DNA of 39,466 nt, from positions 13,081-52,546 of the forward strand of contig JAGOMP010000014.1 of assembly GCA_017993505.1 (NCBI GenBank). Reading direction: 5' to 3'. A program made the translations under genes and the position numbers. Under the pieces are notes generated by a model that saw only the letters and a list, made by a program, of their open reading frames with translations, did not search any database and was not told where the DNA came from. Shown piece after piece: positions 8,297-17,197 of this stretch. Numbering within the stretch: position 1 is the stretch's first letter; the number at the start of each line of letters is the position of its first letter. The DNA is from Planctomycetota bacterium. GTDB taxonomy: Bacteria > Planctomycetota > Uabimicrobiia > Uabimicrobiales > JABWCH01.

Positions 8297-10537
8297 ATGT
8301 ATTCGGCTATTGATCAAATCATCGAACAAATTTTTCAAGAGCAACGATCTACTCTATTAGAACCAGAAGTTTACCAAATTCTTCGTCATATAGGAGTTGA
8401 AACTCCTGATTATGCTTTCATAGAAACACTAGAACAACTCACAGATGAGTCTCTACAAAAAATTAAAGGAGACAAAGTAGTTGCAAAACTTGTTTCTCCA
8501 CAAATTTTTCATAAAACAGACGTGGGAGGCGTACAATTTATTGAAAAAAATAAAGAAAACGCTCAAACAGTCTATCATAAATTCGAAGCTATTTGCAAAG
8601 AACAAAACGCACAATATAAAGGTATGTTGCTTTGTCAAATGTTAGAATACAAATCAGGATTTGGTGGTGAACTCCTTTATGGTATTCGTTGGAGTGCTGA
8701 TTTTGGACACATTTTAACTGCTGGAATAGGTGGGACAGAGACTGATTTATTTGGAAAAGTCTTAAAAGAAGATTACAATATTTACAATGATTTATTGTAT
8801 AATCTAGATCAAAAACATTGGCAAGAAAATTTAGAAAAAACACTCATTTACCAAAAAGTAGCTGGCAAAACTCGAGGTGGAAAACGAATCATTGAAGATA
8901 CTGACTTTTTTCAACCACTTTGGAAACTCAATCAATTTGCTCAACACTACAATCCTTATGGACAAGGAAAATACCTTCTTGCAGAAATGGAATTTAATCC
9001 TCTTGTAATTAGTCATGGAAAGCTAGTGGCTTTAGATGCTATTTTACGATTTAAGGAAAATATGCCTGCAAAAAGATTGGAAAAACCAGCCCAAAAAATT
9101 GACTGTCTTTTACATCCTAAAACAATAGGTATTGTTGGCGTATCTTCCAAATCCATGAATATGGGACGCATTATTTTAAACAATCTTAAAAAATATGGAT
9201 TTTCAAACGAAAAAATATACGTTATCAAACCCAATGAAACAATGATTGACGATTGTAAATGTGTAGACTCTATTTCTAATCTACCAGAAAAAGTCGATAT
9301 GTTCATTATATCTGTCAATGCTGCAGAAACACCAAAAATCATTCAAGAACTCTTAGAAACAGATAAATCAAATTCTGTGATTATCATTCCTGGTGGCATG
9401 GGCGAAAAAGAAGGCGAAGGACAAAAAATCGAAGCCAATATTAAAGAAATGATCCAAACTATGACAGATCCTCCAGTTTTAGTTGGTGGTAATTGCTTAG
9501 GAGTTCGTTCAGTACCTGGAAATTATGGCACATTCTTTATCCCAGAATATAAACTCCATGCTGAAAATGGAATTGCTTCTAACATTGGATTTATAAGTCA
9601 AAGCGGAGCTTTTCTAATCACTCGCATGAGTAAATTGGGAATTGATTTTCAATATGCTATTTCTTCAGGTAACCAAATTCACCTTGGTGTTTCTGATTAT
9701 TTATCCTACTTTGCAGATAAATCACAAGTGAATACACTTGCATTCTATATTGAAGGATTTGGATACTTAGATGGCATGCACTTTGTAGAAAATCTCAAAA
9801 GAGCCAATGCTCATAATAAAAAAGTCATTGTCTATAAAGCAGGGCGTACAAAAGAAGGGCAGTCTGCTGCTATGGGACATACAGCTTCCATTGCTGGGGA
9901 ATATCAAGTGTGTAAAAACATCTTAAAAAAATATGGTGCTATTTGGACAGACAGCTTTACAGAATTCGAAGAAAGTATTAAACTCCATAGAGGGCTGGAA
10001 AATAAAATTATCAAAGGGAAAAACATTGGCATTGTAAGCGATGCTGGCTTTGAATCTGTAGGCACTGCAGATAACCTACAAGATCTTACAGCACCAAAAC
10101 TACAACAAGAAACAATAGAGAAAATACAAGAAATTTATAAAAAAGGACGCATTCAGGAAATTGCCAATATTAGCAATCCCTTAGATATTACACCTTCTGG
10201 AAATGATGATGTATACATCCACAGTACAAAAGTATTTTTAGAAGCAGATTATATAGATGCTGTTCTTCTCTGTATTGTTCCTCTTTCACCAGCAAACAGC
10301 ACACTTCCACCAAGTTCTGAGCACAAAGAAAATATTTATGATGAAAATAGTCTACCTCAACGAGTCATTCGATTGGCAAAAGAAACAAACAAACCATTTG
10401 TTGTTTCTGTAGACAGTGGCACACCTTTTAATCCTCTTGTAGCTATGTTGGAAAAACATAATATTCCTGTTTTTCGCAGTTCAGACCAAGCTATCCGAGC
10501 TTTTTCTAAATTTTTAAGCTATTCTGTCCCTTCTTAG
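8297..10537 (+). CDS. NDP-forming acyl-CoA (acetate-CoA) synthetase, fused beta-alpha
   Basis: This 746-residue cytoplasmic enzyme interconverts acyl-CoA, ADP and phosphate with the free acid, ATP and CoA. Residues about 1-250 form the ATP-grasp (beta) part, with VAKLVSPQIFHKTDVGGV, GGTETDLFGKV and a metal-binding EMEFNPLVI. Residues about 265-390 form the Rossmann CoA-binding domain (PKTIGIVGVSSKSMNMG). The succinyl-CoA-ligase-like flavodoxin domains follow (FISQSGAFLITRMSKLG), with H528 in GHTASIAG matching the phosphohistidine. The order is ATP-grasp first, CoA-binding second, the reverse of PatZ-type fusions. ATG 8297 has AGAAAGG upstream. It stands alone between two terminators. The acyl preference (acetate, propionate, branched or aryl acids) is not readable. 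The context suggests fermentative or acid-scavenging ATP formation, an inference from the family. Confidence 0.9.
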   Translation: MYSAIDQIIEQIFQEQRSTLLEPEVYQILRHIGVETPDYAFIETLEQLTDESLQKIKGDKVVAKLVSPQIFHKTDVGGVQFIEKNKENAQTVYHKFEAICKEQNAQYKGMLLCQMLEYKSGFGGELLYGIRWSADFGHILTAGIGGTETDLFGKVLKEDYNIYNDLLYNLDQKHWQENLEKTLIYQKVAGKTRGGKRIIEDTDFFQPLWKLNQFAQHYNPYGQGKYLLAEMEFNPLVISHGKLVALDAILRFKENMPAKRLEKPAQKIDCLLHPKTIGIVGVSSKSMNMGRIILNNLKKYGFSNEKIYVIKPNETMIDDCKCVDSISNLPEKVDMFIISVNAAETPKIIQELLETDKSNSVIIIPGGMGEKEGEGQKIEANIKEMIQTMTDPPVLVGGNCLGVRSVPGNYGTFFIPEYKLHAENGIASNIGFISQSGAFLITRMSKLGIDFQYAISSGNQIHLGVSDYLSYFADKSQVNTLAFYIEGFGYLDGMHFVENLKRANAHNKKVIVYKAGRTKEGQSAAMGHTASIAGEYQVCKNILKKYGAIWTDSFTEFEESIKLHRGLENKIIKGKNIGIVSDAGFESVGTADNLQDLTAPKLQQETIEKIQEIYKKGRIQEIANISNPLDITPSGNDDVYIHSTKVFLEADYIDAVLLCIVPLSPANSTLPPSSEHKENIYDENSLPQRVIRLAKETNKPFVVSVDSGTPFNPLVAMLEKHNIPVFRSSDQAIRAFSKFLSYSVPS

Positions 10538-10578
10538 ACTATTTTTTACATATGATATTTTAGATAATATCTTGGAAC

Positions 10579-10620
10579 AAAAAAAATCATTGATAGTTTT
10601 CCATCAATGATTTTTTTTAT
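10579..10620 (+). terminator. Bidirectional rho-independent terminator
   Basis: ATCATTGAT (10586-10594) and ATCAATGAT (10603-10611) form a stem flanked by A8 on the left and T8 on the right. It can serve the acyl-CoA synthetase gene on the plus strand and the UbiB operon on the minus strand. Confidence 0.85.
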
Positions 10621-10649
10621 ATATAGAAATATTTATTTATATTTTATAT

Positions 10650-10815
10650 GTTAGAAACAGCTATTTATTATAGATAAACAGCGATGTACTTATTACTTAT
10701 ATGTTTATAGATGAACAGCGATTTATTATTGATAAATAGCGATGTATCGATGTTTTTTATGTTAGAAACAGCGATTTACTTATATTTATTAGAGACAAAT
10801 AGCGATTTATTTATG
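10650..10815. repeat. Degenerate short tandem repeat between convergent genes
   Basis: About six imperfect copies of a unit like TAGATAAACAGCGATTTATTA are present, with cores near 10655, 10671, 10708, 10728, 10762 and 10792. Each carries (A)ACAGCGAT or AATAGCGAT. Spacing is irregular (16-37 bp). It lies in the 3' region of the minus-strand UbiB gene, before the shared terminator. Confidence 0.75.
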
Positions 10816-10817
10816 TT

Positions 10818-12500
10818 TTATAAATGTCCTGAACGTAAAATGGCGATGATGAGCCAGATACTCATAAAAATAGCAATCCATAAACCAATCATTCCAAAAA
10901 AGGAGGCATCTTGTACTTTAGGCCCTACTCCTGCTAGAATAAGAATAGAGGATGTAAAGTAAATAGCAGCAATTAAAATGCTAAAGGTAAGACGATTGAG
11001 CATGCGATGAACATCAAAAAGATATTTTTCAAATCCTTCGTGCTTAATAACGATTTTTAAATTACCAGCTTGTAAACGACGGAGCAAATCTTTTAAATCT
11101 TTAGGCAGTTTATTTAAAAGTGTAAATAAAGACCAAATATAAGATACACCCATGTGCATCATTCGTTTGGGAGCGAATTTTGCTTTTAAAAATGATGCTA
11201 TGTGGGGTGTAATAGCATCAGAACAAATAAAATCTGGATTTAGATCACGTGACACAGCAACAGCAGTTATAAAAGATTTCCCTAGCAATACAAAGTCTCT
11301 AGGTAACGTAATTTTATAAGATCTGCCTAGTTGTAAAAAATCTTGAAATATTTTATCTAGATTTAGTTGTTGCAAAGGTGTGTGAAAATATTTTTCTAAA
11401 AGTTCTACAATGGCATTTTTCAATTCTTGACGATTGACATCATGACTAAATACACCGATTTCCATATATACTTCTAGAAGAATATCTATGTCATTTTGAT
11501 ATAAAGCTAGAATAACCGTTGCAAGTTGTTGTTTTAATTCTTCAGATAGATGACCTACCATTCCAAAATCAATTAAATAAATCGTTCCATCAGAATTTAC
11601 AAGAATGTTGCCAGGATGAGGATCTGCATGAAAAAATCCCCAAAGAAAATATTGTTTTGTAAAAATATAGATGAATCTATCGGCAAGATCTATACAGTCA
11701 ATGCCGAGTTTTTGAAGTTCTTCTTTGTTGGAAATTTTGACTCCACGAACTTTCTCTGTGACTAATATATTGTTTGTGGTGTATTCCCAATATATTTTAG
11801 GCGAAGAAACTCCAGGTTCTTCTTTTAATAAATTATAGAATCGCTCTGTGTAAGAAGCCTCTAAAGTAAAATCAAGTTCTTTATGAATTGTTTTTGCAAA
11901 TTCATCGATAATCATGACTGGTTGCATGATTTTAGCTTCTTCAATGTACATTTCTGCCATTTCAGCTAAAAACCGTAATATAGCGATATCTGTAGAAATA
12001 ATTTTTTCAATTCCTGGGCGTTTGATTTTTACCATCACTTTTTGCCCGCCTTCAATAACCGCTTTGTGAACTTGTCCAATAGATCCTGATGCAATTGCAT
12101 TTTTATCAAAAAAAGGGAAAACTTCTTCCACTGGTGCTTGGAATTCTTCTTCAATGATTTTCCATATAGTTTCACTAGGAAAAGGTGGCACTTGGTCTTG
12201 TAAAAGTTGAAATTCTTGAATGAATTCTTCAGATAAAATATCAGGTCTAGTAGAAAGAATTTGTCCTAATTTAATAAAAGTAGGACCTAATTCTTGAAAA
12301 ACCATGCGCACGCGCATAGCAAAAGATTCATCAGAGATATAGTGTGGAATATCAGAACAAAAAGGAGTCAAACTAGGAATATGTAAAGATAATTGTAACC
12401 TAGATACAAGATGTCCAAATCCATGTTTTGTGAGAACTTGCAATATTTCTTTAATTCGTATGACATTTCGATATGTTTTGGAAACATTGGGCAGTTTCAT
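10818..12500 (-). CDS. ABC1/AarF/UbiB-family atypical kinase, membrane anchored
   Basis: This 560-residue member of the UbiB/AarF protein-kinase-like family is ATPase-type and usually linked to quinone or lipid biology. Family motifs are K77-L-G-Q80 (KxGQ) with LSTRPDIL, the alanine-rich-type loop ASGSIGQVHKA, VMVKIKRPG with the ATP lysine, FHADPHPGN and LIDFG. Two hydrophobic segments form a C-terminal hairpin anchor (about 505-558). I start at ATG 12500, which has AAGGA upstream. A longer reading frame from 12566 would overlap the preceding gene by 49 bases and has no SD advantage. It follows the cyclase gene by 17 bp, so they are cotranscribed. No ubiquinone biosynthesis gene is nearby, so the pathway is unassigned. 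Confidence 0.9.
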   Translation of the reverse strand: MKLPNVSKTYRNVIRIKEILQVLTKHGFGHLVSRLQLSLHIPSLTPFCSDIPHYISDESFAMRVRMVFQELGPTFIKLGQILSTRPDILSEEFIQEFQLLQDQVPPFPSETIWKIIEEEFQAPVEEVFPFFDKNAIASGSIGQVHKAVIEGGQKVMVKIKRPGIEKIISTDIAILRFLAEMAEMYIEEAKIMQPVMIIDEFAKTIHKELDFTLEASYTERFYNLLKEEPGVSSPKIYWEYTTNNILVTEKVRGVKISNKEELQKLGIDCIDLADRFIYIFTKQYFLWGFFHADPHPGNILVNSDGTIYLIDFGMVGHLSEELKQQLATVILALYQNDIDILLEVYMEIGVFSHDVNRQELKNAIVELLEKYFHTPLQQLNLDKIFQDFLQLGRSYKITLPRDFVLLGKSFITAVAVSRDLNPDFICSDAITPHIASFLKAKFAPKRMMHMGVSYIWSLFTLLNKLPKDLKDLLRRLQAGNLKIVIKHEGFEKYLFDVHRMLNRLTFSILIAAIYFTSSILILAGVGPKVQDASFFGMIGLWIAIFMSIWLIIAILRSGHL

Positions 12501-12517
12501 TAGATTTCCTTTATATT

Positions 12518-14587
12518 TTATAATTCTTTTAACAATCGTTGTATTGGTTTGGAAATATTTTTGCAAGAGATAGTAACATTTATATAAGAATCATTTTCAT
12601 TTTCGATTTTGCTAGGACATTCTATATGTTCCATTCGTTCGCATATTCCTATAATTTCATCCATAGGGGTAACGTCTGGAATATCTAGTATAAATTGTAT
12701 GGTGTCTCCTTTTTGGATAGGCATATTCGGTTCTATGTGAAGTTGCATAATATTACGATGATATTGTTGTATCAATCCTCCCCAAGAATATACCTTGCTC
12801 GATTCATCCCAAAGTAAAATAGGAAGAAAAAAGATAGAGTTTTCTAGTTTTGTTTTTTTTATACCTAATACATGGTAAATTTGAATTGCTCTTTCTATTC
12901 CTTTAACATTTGCTTTTTCTAGAGGAATTAAAATTGCCCCTTTTCTTACTTCTGGAAAAACATTGTCACTAATCAGTATTTGGTTTCGTTTTGTTAAGGA
13001 TTCTACCCGAGAAGCTAAGTTAACAGGAGGCCCTACTACTGTATATTCCATTCTTTTAGGAGAACCAATATTACCGACAACTACTTCCCCAACATTAATA
13101 CCTATTCCCATTTTTAAAGTATTTTGAGATTTTTTTGTTTGTGTGATATTAAAATAGAAAAGTTCTTTTTGCATGGCAACAGCAGCACGAAGTGCATTTA
13201 ATGTATCTTGAGGATGAGAAACTGGAATGCCCCACAATCCCATAATGGAATCACCGATGAATTTATCTAACACTCCATTGTGTGCAAAAATAATATCTAC
13301 CATGCGTGTAAAGTAATTATTTAAGATTTGCACAACTGCTTCTGCACCAATATTTTCTGTCATTTTTGTAAAATTTCTTAAATCAGAAAATAAAATAGTG
13401 GCTTTTTTAACTTCTCCCCCTACTTTCCAAGTAATCTGCTTTTGTACGACTTGCTCCACGAGTTCTGGGGATAAATAACGTTGCAAATGCGTACGAGTTT
13501 CTGTTTCACGTTCAATTCGTTGCAATAATTGAGCGTTTTCTAAACAAATGGCAGCTTGCATAGCGATGGCTGAAAAAAGTTCTAAAGAGTCTAAATTAAA
13601 TTCTGTCAATGTTTCTGTAGAATCAATATATAGCACTCCTAAAAGTTTATCCTTATAACAAATAGGCACACTCATCGCGGAGCGAATATTCCCTGCAATA
13701 ATGCTTGAAGAAATAGAAAGTCGATCATCTAATAATGCGTCTGTCGTCCATATAGAAATGCGTTCTTCTACGACTCGAGAAAGAATAGTACGAGAAATAT
13801 GGATGTTTTCCTCTTGACTTTTATTACGCATTTTAATGACTTCGTTTTTTAATGTGTTTGTTTGTTCATCATATAGTAGAATAGCTCCTCGTTCTGCAGG
13901 CATATATTGAAAAACAACGTCAATAATTTTAGACAAAAGAGTTGGTAAATCTAAAATAGAACTAATTGCTTGGGAAATTTCATTTAAAATTCGTAATTTA
14001 CTATTGGCTTTTCCTAAATCAATTAAATTTTGAATTTGTTCATCGTTACTTAAAAAGGAAGTGCTAGCATCAAATTTTAACTCTCCTTGTGTTCGTTCGC
14101 AAATGGATGATTCTCGGGAAACAACTTTATGTTTAGACTGATAATATAAGGGACTCATATCAGCATTTGGGACATATTTATATGGGTTGCGAAATAAAAA
14201 AATTGTGTCTCCAATTTGTATTTTATCATTATCTACAATCGGAGAAATCGAAATTGCGTTTCCATTGACAAAAGTGCCATTTCCACTTTTTAAGTCTTCA
14301 ATTACATAGTTGTCTGTAAAATAATAGATCATAGCATGGGAGCGAGAGGCTTTTCGTTCTGTAATATTAATAGTATTGAGTTGAGAACGTCCTAATGTGG
14401 ATTTTCCTCGAATGTGAAATTCTTTGCCGACTTCATCACCTTGTAGAACTCGCAACTTAGGAAGATAAAAGGAATGTTCTTCGAGCGTATTATTATAATT
14501 ACATTTAGAACAGGCAATAGTTGCTGAATCTGGATAATCGGTTAATTTTACTGTATATTTACACATTCGACAAACAATCTGAAACAT
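12518..14587 (-). CDS. Zinc-ribbon/FHA/GAF class III adenylate/guanylate cyclase
   Basis: This 689-residue cytoplasmic signalling protein would make a cyclic nucleotide. Domain order: a four-cysteine ribbon (C6-C9, C26-C29); FHA (about 45-130: TLGRS, SRSHA, NGTFVNG); a linker; GAF (about 200-345); class III cyclase (about 390-560); and a C-terminal domain of about 100 residues resembling PilZ (uncertain). The catalytic set looks complete: metal Asp D402 (FSDLRNF) and D446 (FIGDS), purine-side K442 and T516 (YTVVGPPVN), and transition-state N523 and R527 (NLASR). The Lys/Thr pair favours ATP as substrate. ATG 14587 has AGGAG nine bases upstream. The FHA domain implies control by a phosphothreonine partner; no Ser/Thr kinase gene is in the window except the atypical UbiB next door. 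It lies 57 bp after the adenylate-forming enzyme. Confidence 0.93.
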   Translation of the reverse strand: MFQIVCRMCKYTVKLTDYPDSATIACSKCNYNNTLEEHSFYLPKLRVLQGDEVGKEFHIRGKSTLGRSQLNTINITERKASRSHAMIYYFTDNYVIEDLKSGNGTFVNGNAISISPIVDNDKIQIGDTIFLFRNPYKYVPNADMSPLYYQSKHKVVSRESSICERTQGELKFDASTSFLSNDEQIQNLIDLGKANSKLRILNEISQAISSILDLPTLLSKIIDVVFQYMPAERGAILLYDEQTNTLKNEVIKMRNKSQEENIHISRTILSRVVEERISIWTTDALLDDRLSISSSIIAGNIRSAMSVPICYKDKLLGVLYIDSTETLTEFNLDSLELFSAIAMQAAICLENAQLLQRIERETETRTHLQRYLSPELVEQVVQKQITWKVGGEVKKATILFSDLRNFTKMTENIGAEAVVQILNNYFTRMVDIIFAHNGVLDKFIGDSIMGLWGIPVSHPQDTLNALRAAVAMQKELFYFNITQTKKSQNTLKMGIGINVGEVVVGNIGSPKRMEYTVVGPPVNLASRVESLTKRNQILISDNVFPEVRKGAILIPLEKANVKGIERAIQIYHVLGIKKTKLENSIFFLPILLWDESSKVYSWGGLIQQYHRNIMQLHIEPNMPIQKGDTIQFILDIPDVTPMDEIIGICERMEHIECPSKIENENDSYINVTISCKNISKPIQRLLKEL

Positions 14588-14644
14588 AAGATGCTCCTAG
14601 TTTATCATCTTGTCTAGATAAAAATTTTTTATTTATTTGCAAAT

Positions 14645-15907
14645 TTATATATATCGCACAAAGCGGATTTTACCAGTTTGTGGATTTTTCAATGTTTCAA
14701 AATTGTCAATGCGTTGCACTTGAACAGAGAATAAAATTCCTTTTTTAACTAGAGGTGAAACAATGGGATGTTCTTTATTCATATAAATTTCAATTTTTTC
14801 TTCCAAAGTTTCAATTTCTTGCTTTGTAGCGTTCATGGGTTGATATTGAATAGTCATTTGCGTTCTATGCTCTATTTGTTGTAATTGAATAGCATAATTA
14901 GAACTTATTTTTCCTTTTTGTTCTTGCAAATGTTTTGTTAAAGGTAGTGTAATTTCATCATAAGACCAATGCGTACTTCCAATGGTAATCGCATCGTCTG
15001 TTCGACCTTGCAATTGAAAAAGTGGCTGAGAATTACCACAAGGACACATTTCTTCTAAAAAGGAAACGTGATCTCCTAAACGATATCGAAGGCAAGGTGC
15101 ACTGCGGGAAAGTAAACTTGTAACTACAATTTCACCTTGTTTCTCTTGTGTTATTTTTTCTGTATTTCTATCTAATAATTCAATATGGACTGTTTTTGTT
15201 AAATGAAAAATTCCAGGTTGACAATGAGGACATGCAGTTCCAATAATTCCTGTTTCTGTAGAGGAATATATGGGCGTATGTAGATACTCTGTGTGTTGTT
15301 GCATAAATTCATACTGTGTTTGCGAAAGATTTTCACCAGCATAAAAAATAGTTTTTGCTTTATATTGTGGATTTTTATTTAAGATGTGTTCTAATGTTAA
15401 TATTAGCGTAGATGGATTCCCAATCAGAACATTTATGTTTAAATCTTGAACAAATCGAACAAGGACTTCCCATTCTGTGTCGCCACCTAATGGAATAATC
15501 GTATTTCCAATTTTTTCCATGGCTCTATTAAAACAATAATGAGTGCCTGACATCCCTGGAGTAAATAAATTTAAAGCTCTATCTTTATTATCTAAGTGCA
15601 ATTGTTTCATTGTATTAGCTAAAGTAGTTGTGGCTATTTCAATGTCAGATATATTCCAAAAAGATGCTTTAGAAATGCCAGTACTCCCACCACTAATAAA
15701 AACATAGTGACTTTCTTCTGTCGGACAATATAGATCATTAATTTGTGCTCGATTTCTATATTCTTCTCGTGTAAGGTAGGGCAAGGATTGAAAAGTTTCC
15801 CAAGTAAAATTAGAAATGTCTATCTCTTTATATTTTTCTTGGTAAATAGGAGTATTCTGTTTTGCAGTTTGTACGATTTCTTGTATTTGGTGCAATCGTT
15901 GTTCCAT
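14645..15907 (-). CDS. PaaK/coenzyme F390 synthetase-like adenylate-forming enzyme
   Basis: This 420-residue enzyme belongs to the phenylacetate-CoA ligase branch of the ANL superfamily, which activates a carboxylate as an acyl-adenylate. Visible motifs are the P-loop FISGGSTGISKASF, YSSTETGIIGT (A5 motif), RYRLGDHV (A7-like) and LQGRTDDAI (A8). Paired cysteines C226-x-x-C229 and C288-x-C290 form a probable zinc site, as in other PaaK-type proteins. The C-terminal domain is short, and the catalytic A10-type lysine may be in PQTGKIRFVRYI. The start ATG 15907 has AAAGGA about ten bases upstream. There is no ACP, thioesterase or ring-oxidation gene beside it, so neither the acid nor CoA as acceptor can be confirmed. 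It is likely first in an operon with the cyclase and UbiB-like genes. Confidence 0.85.
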   Translation of the reverse strand: MEQRLHQIQEIVQTAKQNTPIYQEKYKEIDISNFTWETFQSLPYLTREEYRNRAQINDLYCPTEESHYVFISGGSTGISKASFWNISDIEIATTTLANTMKQLHLDNKDRALNLFTPGMSGTHYCFNRAMEKIGNTIIPLGGDTEWEVLVRFVQDLNINVLIGNPSTLILTLEHILNKNPQYKAKTIFYAGENLSQTQYEFMQQHTEYLHTPIYSSTETGIIGTACPHCQPGIFHLTKTVHIELLDRNTEKITQEKQGEIVVTSLLSRSAPCLRYRLGDHVSFLEEMCPCGNSQPLFQLQGRTDDAITIGSTHWSYDEITLPLTKHLQEQKGKISSNYAIQLQQIEHRTQMTIQYQPMNATKQEIETLEEKIEIYMNKEHPIVSPLVKKGILFSVQVQRIDNFETLKNPQTGKIRFVRYI

Positions 15908-15975
15908 AGAATCATTATCCTTTCTTGTTTTTTTTATATTATAACTTTTATTATGAAAGTATGGAAATCTTTTTT

Positions 15976-16024
15976 ATAAAATAAAAGGAAACGATAACAA
16001 CACCATCGTTTCCTTTTATTTTAT
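15976..16024 (-). terminator. Terminator of kdsB, 20-bp perfect stem
   Basis: Arms 15976-15995 and 16005-16024 are exact reverse complements over 20 bp with a 9-nt loop; the core is GGAAACGAT/ATCGTTTCC with A/T-rich outer arms. On the minus strand the 3' arm supplies the T-rich tail. It separates kdsB from the downstream PaaK-like operon. Confidence 0.85.
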
Positions 16025-16032
16025 AGGCAATG

Positions 16033-16761
16033 TTAAGAATTTTCTTTCCATTTTTTTAAAAAAGCATCGTAATCTTCTCTAGTATCTATTCCATGAGACC
16101 GATAATTTGTAATGCCCACAACAATGGAAAAACCATTTTCTAAAACACGCAATTGTTCCAATTTTTCAATCTCTTCTAAACGAGATCGTCCTAAGTTAGA
16201 ATATTGTACAAGAAAGTCTCTTGTATATGCATACATTCCTACATGACCTAAATATTCTATATTGTCTGCATTGTCTCTATTATAGGGAATTCTTGCACGC
16301 GAGAAATATAGAGCTTGATTTTTGGAATTGCAAACTACTTTTACAATATTAGGATTCATTGCTTCTTCTGCTGTAATTTTATATGCCAATGTTCCTACAG
16401 GTGCATTACTATTTTTTAAAATATGAACGACTTCTTCAATAGCATCTGGCGAAATTTCTGGTTCATCACCTTGTACATTGACGTATATATCACCTTTAAC
16501 ACGGCTTGCAACTTCTACCAATCGATCTGTTCCGCTTTTATGCATGATGGATGTCATTTCGCAAAGACCACCAAATTCTATGACAGCATCAAAAATTCGT
16601 TGGTCATCAGTTGCAACAACCACTGTATCTAAACATTTCGCACGACAAACAGCACGATATACATGTTCTACTAAATACATACCAGATTCACGCAATAGAG
16701 GTTTTGCAGGCAAACGAATAGAGGCAAAACGACAAGGAATGACAGCCACAACTTTTGACAT
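16033..16761 (-). CDS. kdsB: 3-deoxy-manno-octulosonate cytidylyltransferase
   Basis: This 242-residue enzyme activates KDO with CTP to CMP-KDO for the lipopolysaccharide inner core. Recognisable segments are IPCRFASIRLPAKPLL (nucleotide-binding N-terminus), VQGDEPEISP (metal-binding Asp), HVGMYAYTRDFL, and LEKLEQLRVLENGFSI near the C-terminus. The length matches the family. The start is ATG 16761, with AGGGAG upstream; a frame open from 16815 adds residues that overlap the tRNA terminator region and is rejected. It is transcribed after the tRNA-Asn terminator and ends in a strong hairpin, so it is probably a single-gene unit. It is the clearest sign that the organism is diderm with LPS. Confidence 0.96.
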   Translation of the reverse strand: MSKVVAVIPCRFASIRLPAKPLLRESGMYLVEHVYRAVCRAKCLDTVVVATDDQRIFDAVIEFGGLCEMTSIMHKSGTDRLVEVASRVKGDIYVNVQGDEPEISPDAIEEVVHILKNSNAPVGTLAYKITAEEAMNPNIVKVVCNSKNQALYFSRARIPYNRDNADNIEYLGHVGMYAYTRDFLVQYSNLGRSRLEEIEKLEQLRVLENGFSIVVGITNYRSHGIDTREDYDAFLKKWKENS

Positions 16762-16801
16762 TTTCAACTCCCTGAAAATATTAGCAATAATGTATAGACA
16801 T

Positions 16802-16834
16802 AAAAAAAGCTCCATATCTTTTCATATGAAGCTT
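16802..16834 (-). terminator. Terminator of the tRNA-Asn transcript
   Basis: On the minus strand AAGCTTCATAT pairs with ATATGGAGCTT (11 bp, one G-T wobble) around a 6-nt loop, followed by seven T. It lies directly after the downstream tRNA-Asn and before kdsB. Confidence 0.85.
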
Positions 16835-16837
16835 TAG

Positions 16838-16910
16838 CTCCCCGAACAGGATTTGAACCTATAACCTAATGGTTAACAGCCATCCGCTCTACCGATTGAG
16901 CTATCGGGGA
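16838..16910 (-). tRNA. tRNA-Asn(GTT), copy 2
   Basis: 73 nt. The acceptor stem TCCCCGA/TCGGGGA pairs fully, the discriminator is G, the anticodon loop is CTGTTAA (anticodon GTT), and the T-arm is ATAGG-TTCAAAT-CCTGT. CCA is not encoded. The sequence is identical to the upstream copy, with the two units 93 bp apart. Confidence 0.97.
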
Positions 16911-16930
16911 TTATTATTTTTTTGATAAAA

Positions 16931-17003
16931 CTCCCCGAACAGGATTTGAACCTATAACCTAATGGTTAACAGCCATCCGCTCTACCGATTGAGCTATCGG
17001 GGA
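16931..17003 (-). tRNA. tRNA-Asn(GTT), copy 1
   Basis: Base-for-base the same 73-nt tRNA as the neighbouring copy, separated from it by 20 bp. It is first in the minus-strand transcript from the promoter at 17020-17048. Confidence 0.97.
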
Positions 17004-17019
17004 TTGTTTTATGAAATAT

Positions 17020-17048
17020 ATTATATCACATTATTTTTACAAATGCAA
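17020..17048 (-). promoter_or_regulatory. Promoter of the tandem tRNA-Asn genes
   Basis: On the minus strand: TTGCAT (17043-17048), a 17-bp spacer, TATAAT (17020-17025). Transcription would start near 17012, about ten bases before the first tRNA. Confidence 0.8.
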
Positions 17049-17197
17049 GAACTTTTTTAAATTTTTTTGTTTTATTTGCAAATTATTGTAAACACATTAT
17101 GATATAAATAAAATTTGAAGTGAGACTTCATATGTTGCTATAAGAGTTGTTAAAGATATATTGAAAAATACATGTGACTTTTAGAATACTACTAATA

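Noticed and set aside
10711..10962. Plus-strand frame running from the repeat into the UbiB gene
   Set aside because: It is antisense to the conserved UbiB C-terminus, and its first half is repeat sequence.
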